DNA of 64,000 bases from Heyndrickxia acidicola (GTDB lineage: Bacteria; Bacillota; Bacilli; Bacillales; Bacillaceae_C), in assembly GCF_001636425.1 (NCBI RefSeq), contig NZ_KV440953.1, positions 2,244,847-2,308,846 of the forward strand. The letters are read 5' to 3'. The translations under genes and the position numbers were made by a program. The notes below the pieces were generated by a model. That model searched no databases. It worked only from the letters and a program-made list of their open reading frames with translations, and had not been told where the DNA came from. Below are positions 44,454 to 52,307 of the stretch, in pieces. How positions within the stretch are numbered: position 1 is the stretch's first letter; each line of letters begins with the position of its first letter.

Positions 44454-44872
44454 TTAATGAGTCTTATCTAAATGTTTCCTTATTATGAGATGGCCAATAA
44501 ATAGCCACTTACCCCCGTTAATAACAAGGAACAGCGCCATACTTAAAAAGGATAATTCCAACTCATATCCTGCCATCTGAGTGTTTCCCATAAAACCTGC
44601 AGCATTAGATGTTTTGATAGTGGCACCTGCCATTATCAAAACATCTAATGCTGCGATATACCTGGTGGCAAAGCCAATGATTAAAGCTAACCCTCCAATT
44701 ACTTCTATTCCTGCCATATATGCCATAAATCCCGGTAATCTTATACTTTGGAACCAATGGACAATATTGATAATCCTCCTCTAAACTTCATAAATCCGTG
44801 GATAAAGAAGGGTATCCCTAAACAAATACGTATAATAAAAGTTCCTATCTCTTTTTAATCGCTCTTTGTCAT
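44454..44872 (-). pseudogene. doxX: Frameshifted DoxX family membrane protein gene
   Basis: The C-terminal 90-residue frame (MAYMAGIEVIGGLALIIGFA...) is a DoxX protein lacking its N-terminus. The missing first helix is upstream in another frame: IIRICLGIPFFIHGFMKFRGG, then a one-base loss near 44775 shifts to NIVHWFQSIRLPGF. A second lesion near 44855 separates this from a plausible ATG at 44872 with AAAAGGAA before it. So at least two indels break the gene, or the assembly has errors. The 3' half holds a 56-bp palindrome. It is last in the ring-cleavage gene cluster. Confidence 0.75.
44599..44654. repeat. 56-bp near-perfect palindrome inside doxX
   Basis: Positions x and 89253-x are complementary at 26 of 28 pairs; only the centre (44626/44627) and one G/T pair (44620/44633) fail. 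Outer arms GCAGCATTAGATGTTTTGAT and ATCAAAACATCTAATGCTGC. Both strands encode nearly the same peptide (AALDVLI...IKTSNAA). Confidence 0.9.
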
Positions 44873-44955
44873 TTCCTTTTCCTTCAAAAAATACCAAGTT
44901 TATCTTGATAACAATCATTTTTAAACTGAGATATTAAATCAATGGAACCTATAAG

Positions 44956-45150
44956 TTACCCGTTTTCCCTATCACTAATCGGCTTTCCATTTACTCCCCA
45001 ATGATCATCAGGAATTTCCTGCAATAGAACCCTGATTGTTTCTGGAGAGTTTCCCAGCGTCCTGCTGGCAGCTGCAGTGATTTCCGATAGTAATTCCCGC
45101 TTTATTTCCTTAGACCTGCCTTCTCGTAAATAGATGTGAATAATTGGCAT
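44956..45150 (-). CDS. 4-oxalocrotonate tautomerase family protein
   Basis: 64 residues, normal for XylH/4-OT subunits. The mature N-terminal Pro (after Met removal) is the catalytic base; Arg near 11 and near 40 match the binding arginines. It interconverts enol and keto forms of 2-hydroxymuconate in meta-cleavage of aromatics. AAAGGAG precedes the ATG. It follows the decarboxylase/hydratase gene by 15 nt, as in catechol meta-cleavage clusters. The tautomerase role is strongly supported by that neighbour. Confidence 0.9.
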   Translation of the reverse strand: MPIIHIYLREGRSKEIKRELLSEITAAASRTLGNSPETIRVLLQEIPDDHWGVNGKPISDRENG

Positions 45151-45165
45151 TTACTAGCTCCTTTG

Positions 45166-45927
45166 TTAGGGCCTTACATGGACTTGCATTGTGTCCAGGC
45201 CGCAAAATTCAATAGATAGATGATCTCCATTCTCTACCTGTACCGCTTCCGTCATTCCTCCTGTCAGCACCCAGCTGCCAGGCTCAATGCCAAGTCCCGA
45301 AACAGCAAGCATGTGAACGAGTTTTATAATGGATTGGACAGGATGGCCCAAAACAGCTGAGCTTCTTCCTTCTTGAACAACCCGGTTATTTTTCTTCATG
45401 ACGACATCAATTTCGTCCCAATTATATTGGCCTGGAGGTAAAGAAAGACCGGAAAGAATGAATCGAGCACTTGACGCATTGTCGGCCACAACATCCATGT
45501 GGCTGAATGAGAAGTCCTTGTATCTGCTGTCAATCACCTCTAAGGCCGGAGCTATACATCCGGTTGCCTCCCACACGTCCTGTTCCTGGACATTCGGTCC
45601 CTTCAGTTCCTTTTTCACAAAAAATGCCAGTTCCGGTTCCACACGTGGGTGGATTAAGCCCTTCAAGTTAAGAATTTCCCCAGTAATTTCCATCGATTTT
45701 AACAGTCTTCCGTAAATTGGCTGGTTTACTCCTACAGATCTTTGTTTTGCAAGGCTCGTCAATCCCATTTTCCAGCCAACTGACTGGTCGCCGGCTTCAA
45801 TAGCTTTAGCTATATATTCTTTCTGGATAAGGTAAGCATCCTCCAGGGTTATATCAAGGTATTTGGATGTGATTTTTTCAAGCTCTACTGCCTTTTTTTG
45901 ATGATGGGCTATTACAGAGGCAATCAT
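45166..45927 (-). CDS. 2-keto-4-pentenoate hydratase / 4-oxalocrotonate decarboxylase family enzyme
   Basis: 253-residue member of the DmpH/MhpD superfamily. Typical segments are GWKMGLTS (about 51-58), VEPELAFFV with metal-binding Glu (about 96-104), PALEVIDSRYKDF and VLTGGMTEAV. It acts on 2-oxo dienoates from ring cleavage, either decarboxylating 4-oxalocrotonate or hydrating 2-oxopent-4-enoate. The ATG at 45927 has AAAGGA at 8 nt; upstream ATGs have none. Adjacent tautomerase favours the decarboxylase reading. Confidence 0.85.
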   Translation of the reverse strand: MIASVIAHHQKKAVELEKITSKYLDITLEDAYLIQKEYIAKAIEAGDQSVGWKMGLTSLAKQRSVGVNQPIYGRLLKSMEITGEILNLKGLIHPRVEPELAFFVKKELKGPNVQEQDVWEATGCIAPALEVIDSRYKDFSFSHMDVVADNASSARFILSGLSLPPGQYNWDEIDVVMKKNNRVVQEGRSSAVLGHPVQSIIKLVHMLAVSGLGIEPGSWVLTGGMTEAVQVENGDHLSIEFCGLDTMQVHVRP

Positions 45928-45962
45928 GTTAATATCCTTTTTGATCATCATTCCTTCATATC

Positions 45963-46745
45963 CTATTCCCCAAACTGCCATACACTGTGGCTCAGGTTTC
46001 CATATCGGTAACTCCTGTGCAGTAAGGCGGCTTTCCTGCTCTCATCTGCCGCCCCCATGGCATAGAAAAGAGGAATGAAATGCTCCTTGCCAAATGGAGG
46101 TACCGCAAAATCTGCTGATGGCGCAAGCGTATTGTAGTGGAATAAAGCTTCTGTATCCCACTTATTTAAGTGCTCTGCAAGCCAATTATCAAAATCAAGT
46201 GCCCTTGATTCCACTTTTTTATCATCCGCCCAATCTAATGCCCTTAAATTATGAACCGTTCCCCCGCTTCCAATGATTAAAATGTCACTGGATCTTAACA
46301 CGGACAATGCTTTTCCCACTTTATACTGCTCCTCGGGAGAAAGTATCGGATTAACGGACATGGAGATCACTGGTACATCCGCTTCTGGATACAGGAGGCG
46401 GAGTACCACCCATGCCCCGTGGTCTAAACCACGTTGGCCGTCGATCTCAAATTGAATCCCACTCTCATTAAAAAGTGCTTTAATTTCTTCCGTCACTTGA
46501 TGTTCACCTCTTGCAGGGTACTCAATATTAAATAAGGCTGGATCAAAGCCTCCAAAATCATGAATAGTGGTATATTGCTGAACATCACTCACTTTTTGAA
46601 TAGGAGATTCCCAGTGAGCTGAAAATAAAACCACTGCCTTAGGGCGTGGCAATGATTTTCCTAACTGATGTATGAAACTTGTATATTCGTTTTTTTCAAT
46701 GGCAATCAATGGCGCTCCATGAGCGATAAATAAAGATGGCATCAT
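45963..46745 (-). CDS. LigB/DODA-type class III extradiol ring-cleavage dioxygenase
   Basis: 260 residues of the YgiD/DODA group that opens catechol-type rings next to the hydroxyls using a non-heme metal. Metal and acid-base His are visible in IAHGAP, FSAHWES (about 42-48), GLDHGAW and GKEHFIPLF. AAGGAGGAAG precedes the ATG at 46745; the longer frame overlaps the hydrolase remnant and is not real. The bacterial substrate is not readable from sequence. Next to 4-OT and decarboxylase genes it fits the first step of a meta-cleavage route. Confidence 0.88.
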   Translation of the reverse strand: MMPSLFIAHGAPLIAIEKNEYTSFIHQLGKSLPRPKAVVLFSAHWESPIQKVSDVQQYTTIHDFGGFDPALFNIEYPARGEHQVTEEIKALFNESGIQFEIDGQRGLDHGAWVVLRLLYPEADVPVISMSVNPILSPEEQYKVGKALSVLRSSDILIIGSGGTVHNLRALDWADDKKVESRALDFDNWLAEHLNKWDTEALFHYNTLAPSADFAVPPFGKEHFIPLFYAMGAADESRKAALLHRSYRYGNLSHSVWQFGE

Positions 46746-46801
46746 CTTAACTTCCTCCTTAATCAATATGGTTATGAAGATGGTTATTTTTAAACTTGCA
46801 C

Positions 46802-47448
46802 TTATAAATGTTTCACATGATCTAGAAGCCATGCTTGAATGTCTTTCATATTTTCGGTAGATATCGTGTGTGCTTCCGGGTAGGTTTTAAAGGTAACCGG
46901 TACACCTAACCTTTTAAAATACTCTACATTCTCCTTCCCCATTCGTACGGCAAAATTTGATCATATTCCCCATGGGATACAAAGGCATTTAAGTGGCTGC
47001 CAGTCTGAACGGGATACTCTTCCTTCACAAATAAAGGGATGTGCCCGCTGAGTGCAACTACACCTTTTATTTTGTCTCCAAGTGTTATTCCCAGAGTCAT
47101 AGCAGAAATAGCTCCCTGGCTGAATCCAAGTAAATAGATCTCATTTAAATCAAGAGGATACGTATCAGAGGCATATTGAATAAATTTCGATAGCTGATCC
47201 ATGCCATCGTCAAAGCTCTCTCTATGCGGCTTGCCATATCCCTGAATCGTAAAGTAGGCGTAACCGGTTGTCTGCGGCAGGTGGCCTCTTATACTAAATA
47301 TATAGAAGTTTTCCTTTAGGTCCTCTACCAGCGGCAGCATATTGAGCTCATTGCTTCCAATGCCATGCATAACAAATAAAGCAGGGTATTTCTTTTCCGG
47401 CTTAACAGGATTTGGACGCCGGAGTTCATATAACATAGGGGCTTCCAT
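46802..47448 (-). pseudogene. Frameshifted carboxylesterase/phospholipase-type hydrolase gene
   Basis: The first 173 codons encode an alpha/beta hydrolase with HGIGSNE oxyanion region, nucleophile Ser in GFSQGAIS (near 107) and Asp in SHGEYDQILPYE, then stop at WGRRM. In another frame the natural C-terminus follows (MGKENVEYFKRLGVPVTF, then the catalytic His in EAHTIS) to a TAA at 46802. One base is missing near 46945, where GAAATGGGG would restore the frame. AAGGTGA precedes the ATG at 47448. First gene of the ring-cleavage cluster; without its His the short product would be inactive. Confidence 0.8.
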
Positions 47449-47488
47449 TGCATCTTCACCTTCTTTTTGTATTTTTTACAAAAACAAA

Positions 47489-47505
47489 GTTTCATATTAG
47501 TGAAC
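47489..47505 (-). promoter_or_regulatory. Candidate operator, hydrolase side
   Basis: GTTTCATATTAGTGAAC, 15 of 17 identical to the inverted copy at 47613-47629 on the other side of the divergent promoter. Probably bound by the XRE-cupin regulator. Confidence 0.6.
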
Positions 47506-47557
47506 TTTTAAATAAAAAATAAAATTTGTTTTTAAATATGAATAATTGTTCTCAAAA

Positions 47558-47586
47558 AGAATACCAACGAACAAGTGGATTGTCAA
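47558..47586 (-). promoter_or_regulatory. SigA promoter of the ring-cleavage cluster
   Basis: Minus strand: -35 TTGACA (47581-47586), 17-bp spacer, -10 TATTCT (47558-47563). It overlaps a plus-strand promoter (TTGTCA at 47580, TATGTA at 47602) for the divergent regulator. Confidence 0.75.
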
Positions 47587-47612
47587 TCATTTTTTTGCTA
47601 ATATGTAATTAT

Positions 47613-47629
47613 GTTTACTAATAAGAAAC
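47613..47629 (+). promoter_or_regulatory. Candidate operator, regulator side
   Basis: GTTTACTAATAAGAAAC, the inverted counterpart of 47489-47505, ending 16 nt before the regulator's ATG. It suggests autoregulation. Confidence 0.6.
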
Positions 47630-47645
47630 TATCGGAGTGATGAAG

Positions 47646-48182
47646 ATGAATATTGGTTCCAAGATTCGCGCAATCCGAAATAGAAAAAAAATAACAATTG
47701 CGCAAATGTGTGAGGAAACGGGACTTTCAAAAGGATTTATAAGTAACGTTGAGAACAATAATACCTCCCCATCCATTAATACCCTACAAACAATCTCTAA
47801 TTTCCTGAAAGTCCCGCTCCCATATCTGCTTTTAGAAAAAGACCAACATATGAGCGTAGTTAGAAAAAAGGAAAGAAAGTCCACCGTTTCACAGGACGCT
47901 GACTTAAAGGTTGAGCACCTTGCCTCACAAGGAGGACTAAGCTTACGGCTTGTTGATTTTCCGCCCGGGACATCAACGGGTGAAAGCATTGCCCACGAAG
48001 GGGAAGAGTGCCACCTGGTTATAAAAGGACAAATCCTTGCTGAGCAGGGAGAAGATTCTTATATTCTTGGAGAGGGAGATACTTTCAGTTGGAGCGCAAG
48101 TGTGCCTCATTTTGTTAAAAATATCGGGGATGAGACAGCTGTTATTCTAATCGCAGTTTATAAAACAAATTTGGTCGAGTAA
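47646..48182 (+). CDS. XRE family regulator with cupin sensor domain
   Basis: 178 residues: an N-terminal XRE helix-turn-helix (about 5-58, with MCEETGLSKGFISNVENN) and a C-terminal cupin (about 100-172, with EGEECHLVIKG and GEGDTFSWSASVPHF). Such fused regulators sense small metabolites. The ATG at 47646 has GGAG 8 nt upstream. It diverges from the ring-cleavage cluster, with matching inverted sites on both sides of the shared promoter, so it is the likely local regulator. Confidence 0.88.
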   Translation: MNIGSKIRAIRNRKKITIAQMCEETGLSKGFISNVENNNTSPSINTLQTISNFLKVPLPYLLLEKDQHMSVVRKKERKSTVSQDADLKVEHLASQGGLSLRLVDFPPGTSTGESIAHEGEECHLVIKGQILAEQGEDSYILGEGDTFSWSASVPHFVKNIGDETAVILIAVYKTNLVE

Positions 48183-48329
48183 TAAATGCTAAGGGAGTTT
48201 TAAAGACATTGGAAGTTTCCATGTTGATTTACTAAAACATTTTATTTAATGTATAGGAAAATGAAAAGGGTAGCGATGGGTCCGCTTTCATTTATTAATC
48301 TAAAAATTATAGGTTGGTGAGAAGAGATA

Positions 48330-48776
48330 ATGGTAAAAGAATTTGAACAGCTAAAGCTGGATAATCAGCTTTGTTTCCTGCTTTATGCCGCTTCCAGGGA
48401 GATGACTAAACAGTATAAACCGCTGCTGGAGGCACTAGATGTTACGTATCCTCAGTATCTGGTTCTCTTATTATTGTGGGAACAAGATGAAATGAGTGTT
48501 AAAAAGATGGGAGAACTGCTTTATCTTGATTCTGGTACTTTGACTCCTATGTTGAAAAGGATGGAACAGCAGGGACTTGTTACGAGAGAACGCACCGCAG
48601 AAGACCAGCGTTCTGTTACAGTAACTCTTACAGAAAAAGGACATTCCATGAAAAACAAAGCTTCAGGTATTCCTGCAAGGATATTTGAACTCTCTGGTAA
48701 CAATGAGGAAGAATACCAATCTTTAAAAGCATCTCTTACAAAGCTGTTGAATATCCTTCATCAACATAATGAATAA
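48330..48776 (+). CDS. ohrR: Organic peroxide-sensing MarR regulator OhrR
   Basis: 148-residue MarR-family repressor of the OhrR type. The N-terminal peroxide-sensing Cys15 (DNQLCFLLYAASREMTK) and the conserved Tyr near 29 and 40 are present; the winged helix spans about 55-100 with LDSGTLTPMLKRME. Oxidised OhrR releases the ohr operator. It converges on ohr and shares a terminator with it; the operator lies upstream of ohr at 49282. No further Cys, so it is the one-Cys Bacillus type. Confidence 0.93.
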   Translation: MVKEFEQLKLDNQLCFLLYAASREMTKQYKPLLEALDVTYPQYLVLLLLWEQDEMSVKKMGELLYLDSGTLTPMLKRMEQQGLVTRERTAEDQRSVTVTLTEKGHSMKNKASGIPARIFELSGNNEEEYQSLKASLTKLLNILHQHNE

Positions 48777-48807
48777 AAAGGTGCTTTTCGACTAGGCACC
48801 TTTTTTA
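48776..48807. terminator. Bidirectional terminator between ohrR and ohr
   Basis: AAAAAGGTGC pairs with GCACCTTTTTT around 11 nt. Confidence 0.9.
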
Positions 48808-48811
48808 TACT

Positions 48812-49237
48812 TTATTCTATTACTTCTAATTCAACAGTTATATTGCCTCTTGTAGCTTTTGAATACGGACAAAACGCATGAGCTTTACGAACAAGCTCTT
48901 CTAATATACCGCGGTCAGCACCTATACCTTTTACTTGTAGTGTTACTGCTAATTTAAAGCCTTGATCCTCTTCATCCTTCAAAAGACTCACATTCGCCGT
49001 AACCTCGGACTCGAAGCTTATCCTTTCCTTTCTAGCTATTAACTGCAGAGCGCTGTCAAAACAAGCAGAATACCCTGCCGCAAACAACTGTTCAGGATTC
49101 GTAGCTTCTGGGATGTTTTTCTTCCTGGAAGTACCCGGCATAGCGATTTCCCATGCAAGATTTCCCTCAGACGACTGCACCCTTCCCTCTCTGCCTCCGA
49201 TAGCTGTTACTGAAGAAGTAAATAATGGTTCTGTCAT
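48812..49237 (-). CDS. ohrA: Organic hydroperoxide resistance protein Ohr
   Basis: 141-residue thiol peroxidase of the Ohr/OsmC family that reduces organic hydroperoxides. The reactive Cys59 (GYSACFDSAL) and the resolving Cys123 (AFCPYSKATRGN) are intact, as is the catalytic Arg region near the N-terminus (GREGRV). AAAGGAG precedes the ATG. An OhrR box lies 45-70 nt upstream. Length is normal. Confidence 0.95.
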   Translation of the reverse strand: MTEPLFTSSVTAIGGREGRVQSSEGNLAWEIAMPGTSRKKNIPEATNPEQLFAAGYSACFDSALQLIARKERISFESEVTANVSLLKDEEDQGFKLAVTLQVKGIGADRGILEELVRKAHAFCPYSKATRGNITVELEVIE

Positions 49238-49281
49238 AATTGCTCTCTCCTTTTCTTGTACATCAAATCATTTTGGTTGTG

Positions 49282-49306
49282 CACAATTTAATTGTACACA
49301 ATTTTT
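49282..49306 (-). promoter_or_regulatory. OhrR operator upstream of ohr
   Basis: CACAATTTAATTGTA followed by CACAATTTTT resembles the B. subtilis ohrA operator TACAATTAAATTGTA repeats. One full and one partial palindrome. Confidence 0.75.
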
Positions 49307-49397
49307 TTAAGAAATTCAATCCCCTTGCATTTATTTACATAAAAAGGCTGCTGTTCGTTCCGATGTGTCTAACCAAATAGGCTGGAAAGTTTTCCAT

Positions 49398-49423
49398 AAA
49401 AAAACCCCTGGTAAAAACCAGGG
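49398..49423 (-). terminator. Terminator of the GDSL hydrolase gene
   Basis: Minus strand CCCTGG-TTTTTA-CCAGGGG followed by TTTTTTTATGG. Confidence 0.9.
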
Positions 49424-49449
49424 AATAAAGTGTACTATTCTGCTTGCTT

Positions 49450-50118
49450 CTAGTTTACCATTTTCTCTAGGCCCCCATAACCAAGGCCATGAAGAGCATT
49501 TGCAATAATAATATATCCCTTATCGTTAGGATGGAAGTGATCTCCGGCGAGCAATTCCTTCTCCTTTCCGAAAAACAGGCTATGGATATCAGCTACCCTG
49601 CCATTTTTCCGGCTTAAGAGTCCTTCAATATTTCGGTTAAAGGCCGTGACCCATTGATCGGTGCCAGATATGCTCGTAAAAGGATTGTATAGATTCAACG
49701 CACGAATAATATACGGGTCCCTTCCCTTAATATAGTCAATCTCATGGAGAAGCTGCTGGATATTTACGTGGCAATGGTCCAAAGCCTTCATAAACTCCTG
49801 TTGATTTTTTGTTTTCAAGAATGCTTTTGCAGCATGAATAAGGTCGTTGCCCCCTGCAGTAATGGTTATAATATCAGCATGTTTAATCGCTTCTCTTATC
49901 ACAGGGAACTGAACACTTTTTGCAATCTCTAGAGAAGTGGCGCCGCTTTTTCCAAATAAGTTTGGGAATATGGGAACCGAAAATGCCTGCCTGGTCAAAT
50001 AAAGATAACGGGTAATAAAGCCATACATAAAATAAGAGGATCCCACTGCCGCTGTGAGCGAATCTCCGAGTGCGCAATAGCCTAATGCCCTTCTTTTTCC
50101 TGATATTGATGTATACAT
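49450..50118 (-). CDS. SGNH/GDSL hydrolase
   Basis: 222-residue GDSL-type esterase or lipase. Block I GDSLTA with Ser20, block III GGND (89-92) and block V DHFHP with Asp193 and His196 are all present, so it should be active. No convincing signal peptide, hence probably cytoplasmic. GGGGTGAA precedes the ATG at 50118. It lies just downstream of azlCD on the same strand but about 90 nt apart and with its own terminator. Substrate unknown; spore-forming bacilli carry many such esterases. Confidence 0.88.
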   Translation of the reverse strand: MYTSISGKRRALGYCALGDSLTAAVGSSYFMYGFITRYLYLTRQAFSVPIFPNLFGKSGATSLEIAKSVQFPVIREAIKHADIITITAGGNDLIHAAKAFLKTKNQQEFMKALDHCHVNIQQLLHEIDYIKGRDPYIIRALNLYNPFTSISGTDQWVTAFNRNIEGLLSRKNGRVADIHSLFFGKEKELLAGDHFHPNDKGYIIIANALHGLGYGGLEKMVN

Positions 50119-50206
50119 GTATTCACCCCAACTGGCCTTTTCTATTTATATATTCGAGCTGTGCTAGTTGGACACGAAAAATGCCTGTAGACATAAACAA
50201 TGGGTG

Positions 50207-50512
50207 TTAAAAAAAGATCGAATACAAACTTAAAACAGCAATCGAACCTACTACCACAATGATGACATTTGCCCCTAATGCAGCCAGAATAAAGGCAGCT
50301 GCAGCCCCTGTTATTCCAAACCAAATACTGTGTTGGATCATCAAGATATTAGGAAAAATCAATGCACCTAAAATAGCGAACGGAACATTTTTTAAAATCC
50401 CTTCAAAAAAAGGAGGCAATTCTTTCCCGCGAAAGATGACAAGCGGAAGCATTCTTGGAATGTATGTAACGAGCCCCATACCAATAATGATCCAGATAAT
50501 CGTACTATTCAT
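50207..50512 (-). CDS. azlD: Branched-chain amino acid exporter small subunit AzlD
   Basis: 101 residues with three or four membrane helices, AzlD-type (IIIGMGLVTYIPRMLPL near the start; ALGANVIIVVVGSIAVL at the end). Works with AzlC in export of branched-chain amino acids and analogs. Its ATG overlaps the end of azlC by 8 nt, so translation is coupled. AGGGGGCTGG precedes the ATG. Confidence 0.9.
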   Translation of the reverse strand: MNSTIIWIIIGMGLVTYIPRMLPLVIFRGKELPPFFEGILKNVPFAILGALIFPNILMIQHSIWFGITGAAAAFILAALGANVIIVVVGSIAVLSLYSIFF

Positions 50513-51233
50513 TTGCTTCCAGCCCCCTCTTTCGTTTCATAGTTTCTACCACTTCAACTATTACCGCTGATAGAATTGTAGAAATAATAATTGCCCATCC
50601 TGTTCCAAGAATCTTATAGAAAAAAAAGAAACTATTAAAGAAGGCAGCCAAACCGGCTAGAAATACAACCTTAAAGCTTTTTTTCATGGATGGTACCAGC
50701 AATCCAATAAACATAGCGTAAAGAGCCACGGTCATTCCCTCTTGTAATACCTTAGGGAGTGCAGCACCAATAATAAAGCCAATACCGGAATTCACTACCC
50801 AGCTCAAATAAGAAATGAGGATTACACCGAATGCGAAACCTGTAGAGACAGTCTGGTCTTTGGTCGCCATAACTGAAAAGGTTTCATCGGTGATTCCAAA
50901 GGCGTAAACAGCCTTTTTCCATATCTTTTCATCCTCAACCTTGGCATTAAGGGATGCCGACATAAGCAAATGCCGTATATTCACAATAAAGGTTGTCAAA
51001 ACGATCAGAATAGGATTGGTACCAGCTGCCAGGAGGCTTAATGACATATACTGGCTCGCACCCGCGAATACAACCAGGCTCATCAAGACCGTTTCATAAA
51101 AGCTCAATCCCGTCGTTTTAGACAGCAACCCAAAGGTTAAGGCGATAGGAAAATAGCCAATGGCAATACTTAAGCCACTTTGAAGTCCTTTTCTAAAGTT
51201 TGAATTACTGCTTTCTGCAGCCGATGCTTCCAT
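50505..51233 (-). CDS. azlC: Branched-chain amino acid exporter large subunit AzlC
   Basis: 242-residue membrane protein with about seven helices. The AzlC pattern PIALTFGLLSK (about 30-40), VFAGASQYMSL (about 57-67) and VNIRHLLMSASL (about 84-95) is clear. The ATG at 51233 is chosen since GGAAGGG lies 9 nt upstream; the longer TTG start falls inside that site. It forms a two-gene unit with azlD. No AzlB-type regulator is adjacent. Confidence 0.9.
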   Translation of the reverse strand: MEASAAESSNSNFRKGLQSGLSIAIGYFPIALTFGLLSKTTGLSFYETVLMSLVVFAGASQYMSLSLLAAGTNPILIVLTTFIVNIRHLLMSASLNAKVEDEKIWKKAVYAFGITDETFSVMATKDQTVSTGFAFGVILISYLSWVVNSGIGFIIGAALPKVLQEGMTVALYAMFIGLLVPSMKKSFKVVFLAGLAAFFNSFFFFYKILGTGWAIIISTILSAVIVEVVETMKRKRGLEANE

Positions 51234-51323
51234 ACGTTCCAACCCTTCCTTTGCAAATCATTTCTTATATTCTATTTATTATATGTTTTAAATTTTTAGT
51301 ATACAAGAATACTTTACTCCACT

Positions 51324-51342
51324 AAAGGGGTCTGACCCCTTT
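51324..51342. repeat. GGGGTCTGACCCC palindrome, copy 1
   Basis: AAAGGGGTCTGACCCCTTT followed by TGCGCTTTAAAG. A sister copy lies at 61940-61959, followed by ACGCTTTA. Small REP-like palindrome family. Confidence 0.7.
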
Positions 51343-51376
51343 TGCGCTTTAAAGCCTTGAAGCAGCAGTCGAAACT

Positions 51377-51403
51377 AAAACCGCCATCAAGATAGCGGCT
51401 TTG
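51377..51403 (-). terminator. Terminator of the enoyl-CoA hydratase gene
   Basis: Minus strand AAAGCCGCTATC-TT-GATGGCGGTTTT with one G-U pair, then TAG. Confidence 0.75.
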
Positions 51404-51410
51404 ATTCATT

Positions 51411-52187
51411 TTATTTCCCTTTAAATTGAGGTTTTCGTTTTTCAGCAAAGGCTTCAAGAGCCTCAATCCGGTCTTCTGTGGGAATGGTTAACTCATAGGC
51501 TTTTCTTTCAATTTCAAGTCCTGTCTGCAAATCCGTGTTCATCCCATTTTTCACAGCGAACTTTGCCTGCTGCACGGCAATCGGACCATTGGCCTGTATT
51601 TTACTCACAAACTGATCTATACACTCCTCGAAATGTTCTCTGTCTTCTGCGTATGTTACGATACCCATATGAAGCGCTTCCTCTGCTGTCATTCTTTTAG
51701 CTGTTAAAATTAGCTCGAGAGCTTTTGACTCGCCGATCAATCTTGGAAGACGCTGTGTCCCACCAGCACCAGGAATAATGGCAAGGCTGGTTTCGGTTAG
51801 CCCCATGAGCGCTTCCTTCACTACAATGCGGAAATCACAGGCAAGAGCAAGCTCCATACCGCCTCCAAAGGCATGTCCATTCATAGCCGCAATCGTAGGC
51901 TGAGGCAGTTTTTCAACCGCAGAAAATACCTCTCCAATTTTATAAACATTTCGGCGGACATCTTGTTCTGAGAGCGTTTTTCGTTCTTTTAAATCTGCCC
52001 CTACACTAAATGCCCTTTCGCCTGATCCCCGGAAGATGACTATTCGCACATCCTGGTTTGTACGAAGATTTTCTACTGTGCCTGCCAGTTCACACAATGT
52101 ATCATAATTAAAAGCATTCATCGCTTCTGGACGATTAAGGGTAACCGTTGCAGTATGATGATGAATATCCACTAATATGTTTTCCAT
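51411..52187 (-). CDS. Enoyl-CoA hydratase/isomerase family protein
   Basis: 258-residue crotonase-fold enzyme that hydrates trans-2-enoyl-CoA in beta-oxidation. FSVGADLKERK (about 60-70, oxyanion), GHAFGGGMELALACDFR (about 102-118, first catalytic Glu) and ETSLAIIPGAGGTQRLPR (about 132-149, second Glu) are intact. AATGGGGG precedes the ATG at 52187. It follows lcfB on the same strand after a 350-nt gap with a terminator, so it is probably separately transcribed. The C-terminal FKGK-type end is normal. Confidence 0.92.
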   Translation of the reverse strand: MENILVDIHHHTATVTLNRPEAMNAFNYDTLCELAGTVENLRTNQDVRIVIFRGSGERAFSVGADLKERKTLSEQDVRRNVYKIGEVFSAVEKLPQPTIAAMNGHAFGGGMELALACDFRIVVKEALMGLTETSLAIIPGAGGTQRLPRLIGESKALELILTAKRMTAEEALHMGIVTYAEDREHFEECIDQFVSKIQANGPIAVQQAKFAVKNGMNTDLQTGLEIERKAYELTIPTEDRIEALEAFAEKRKPQFKGK

Positions 52188-52307
52188 GAAAATCCCCCAT
52201 TCTTCTAAAAGTGTAAGTATGCTCTCTACTTATTCCACACAGTTGACTGAAAAACCTTCCAAAAAGGCAGAAAGCAGAGGACACTTGTTTAGCTGGGTAC
52301 CGATTTT

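Noticed and set aside
44581-44784. Plus-strand frame with a DoxX-like peptide
   Set aside because: It is the antisense of doxX; the likeness comes from the 56-bp palindrome, not from a second gene.
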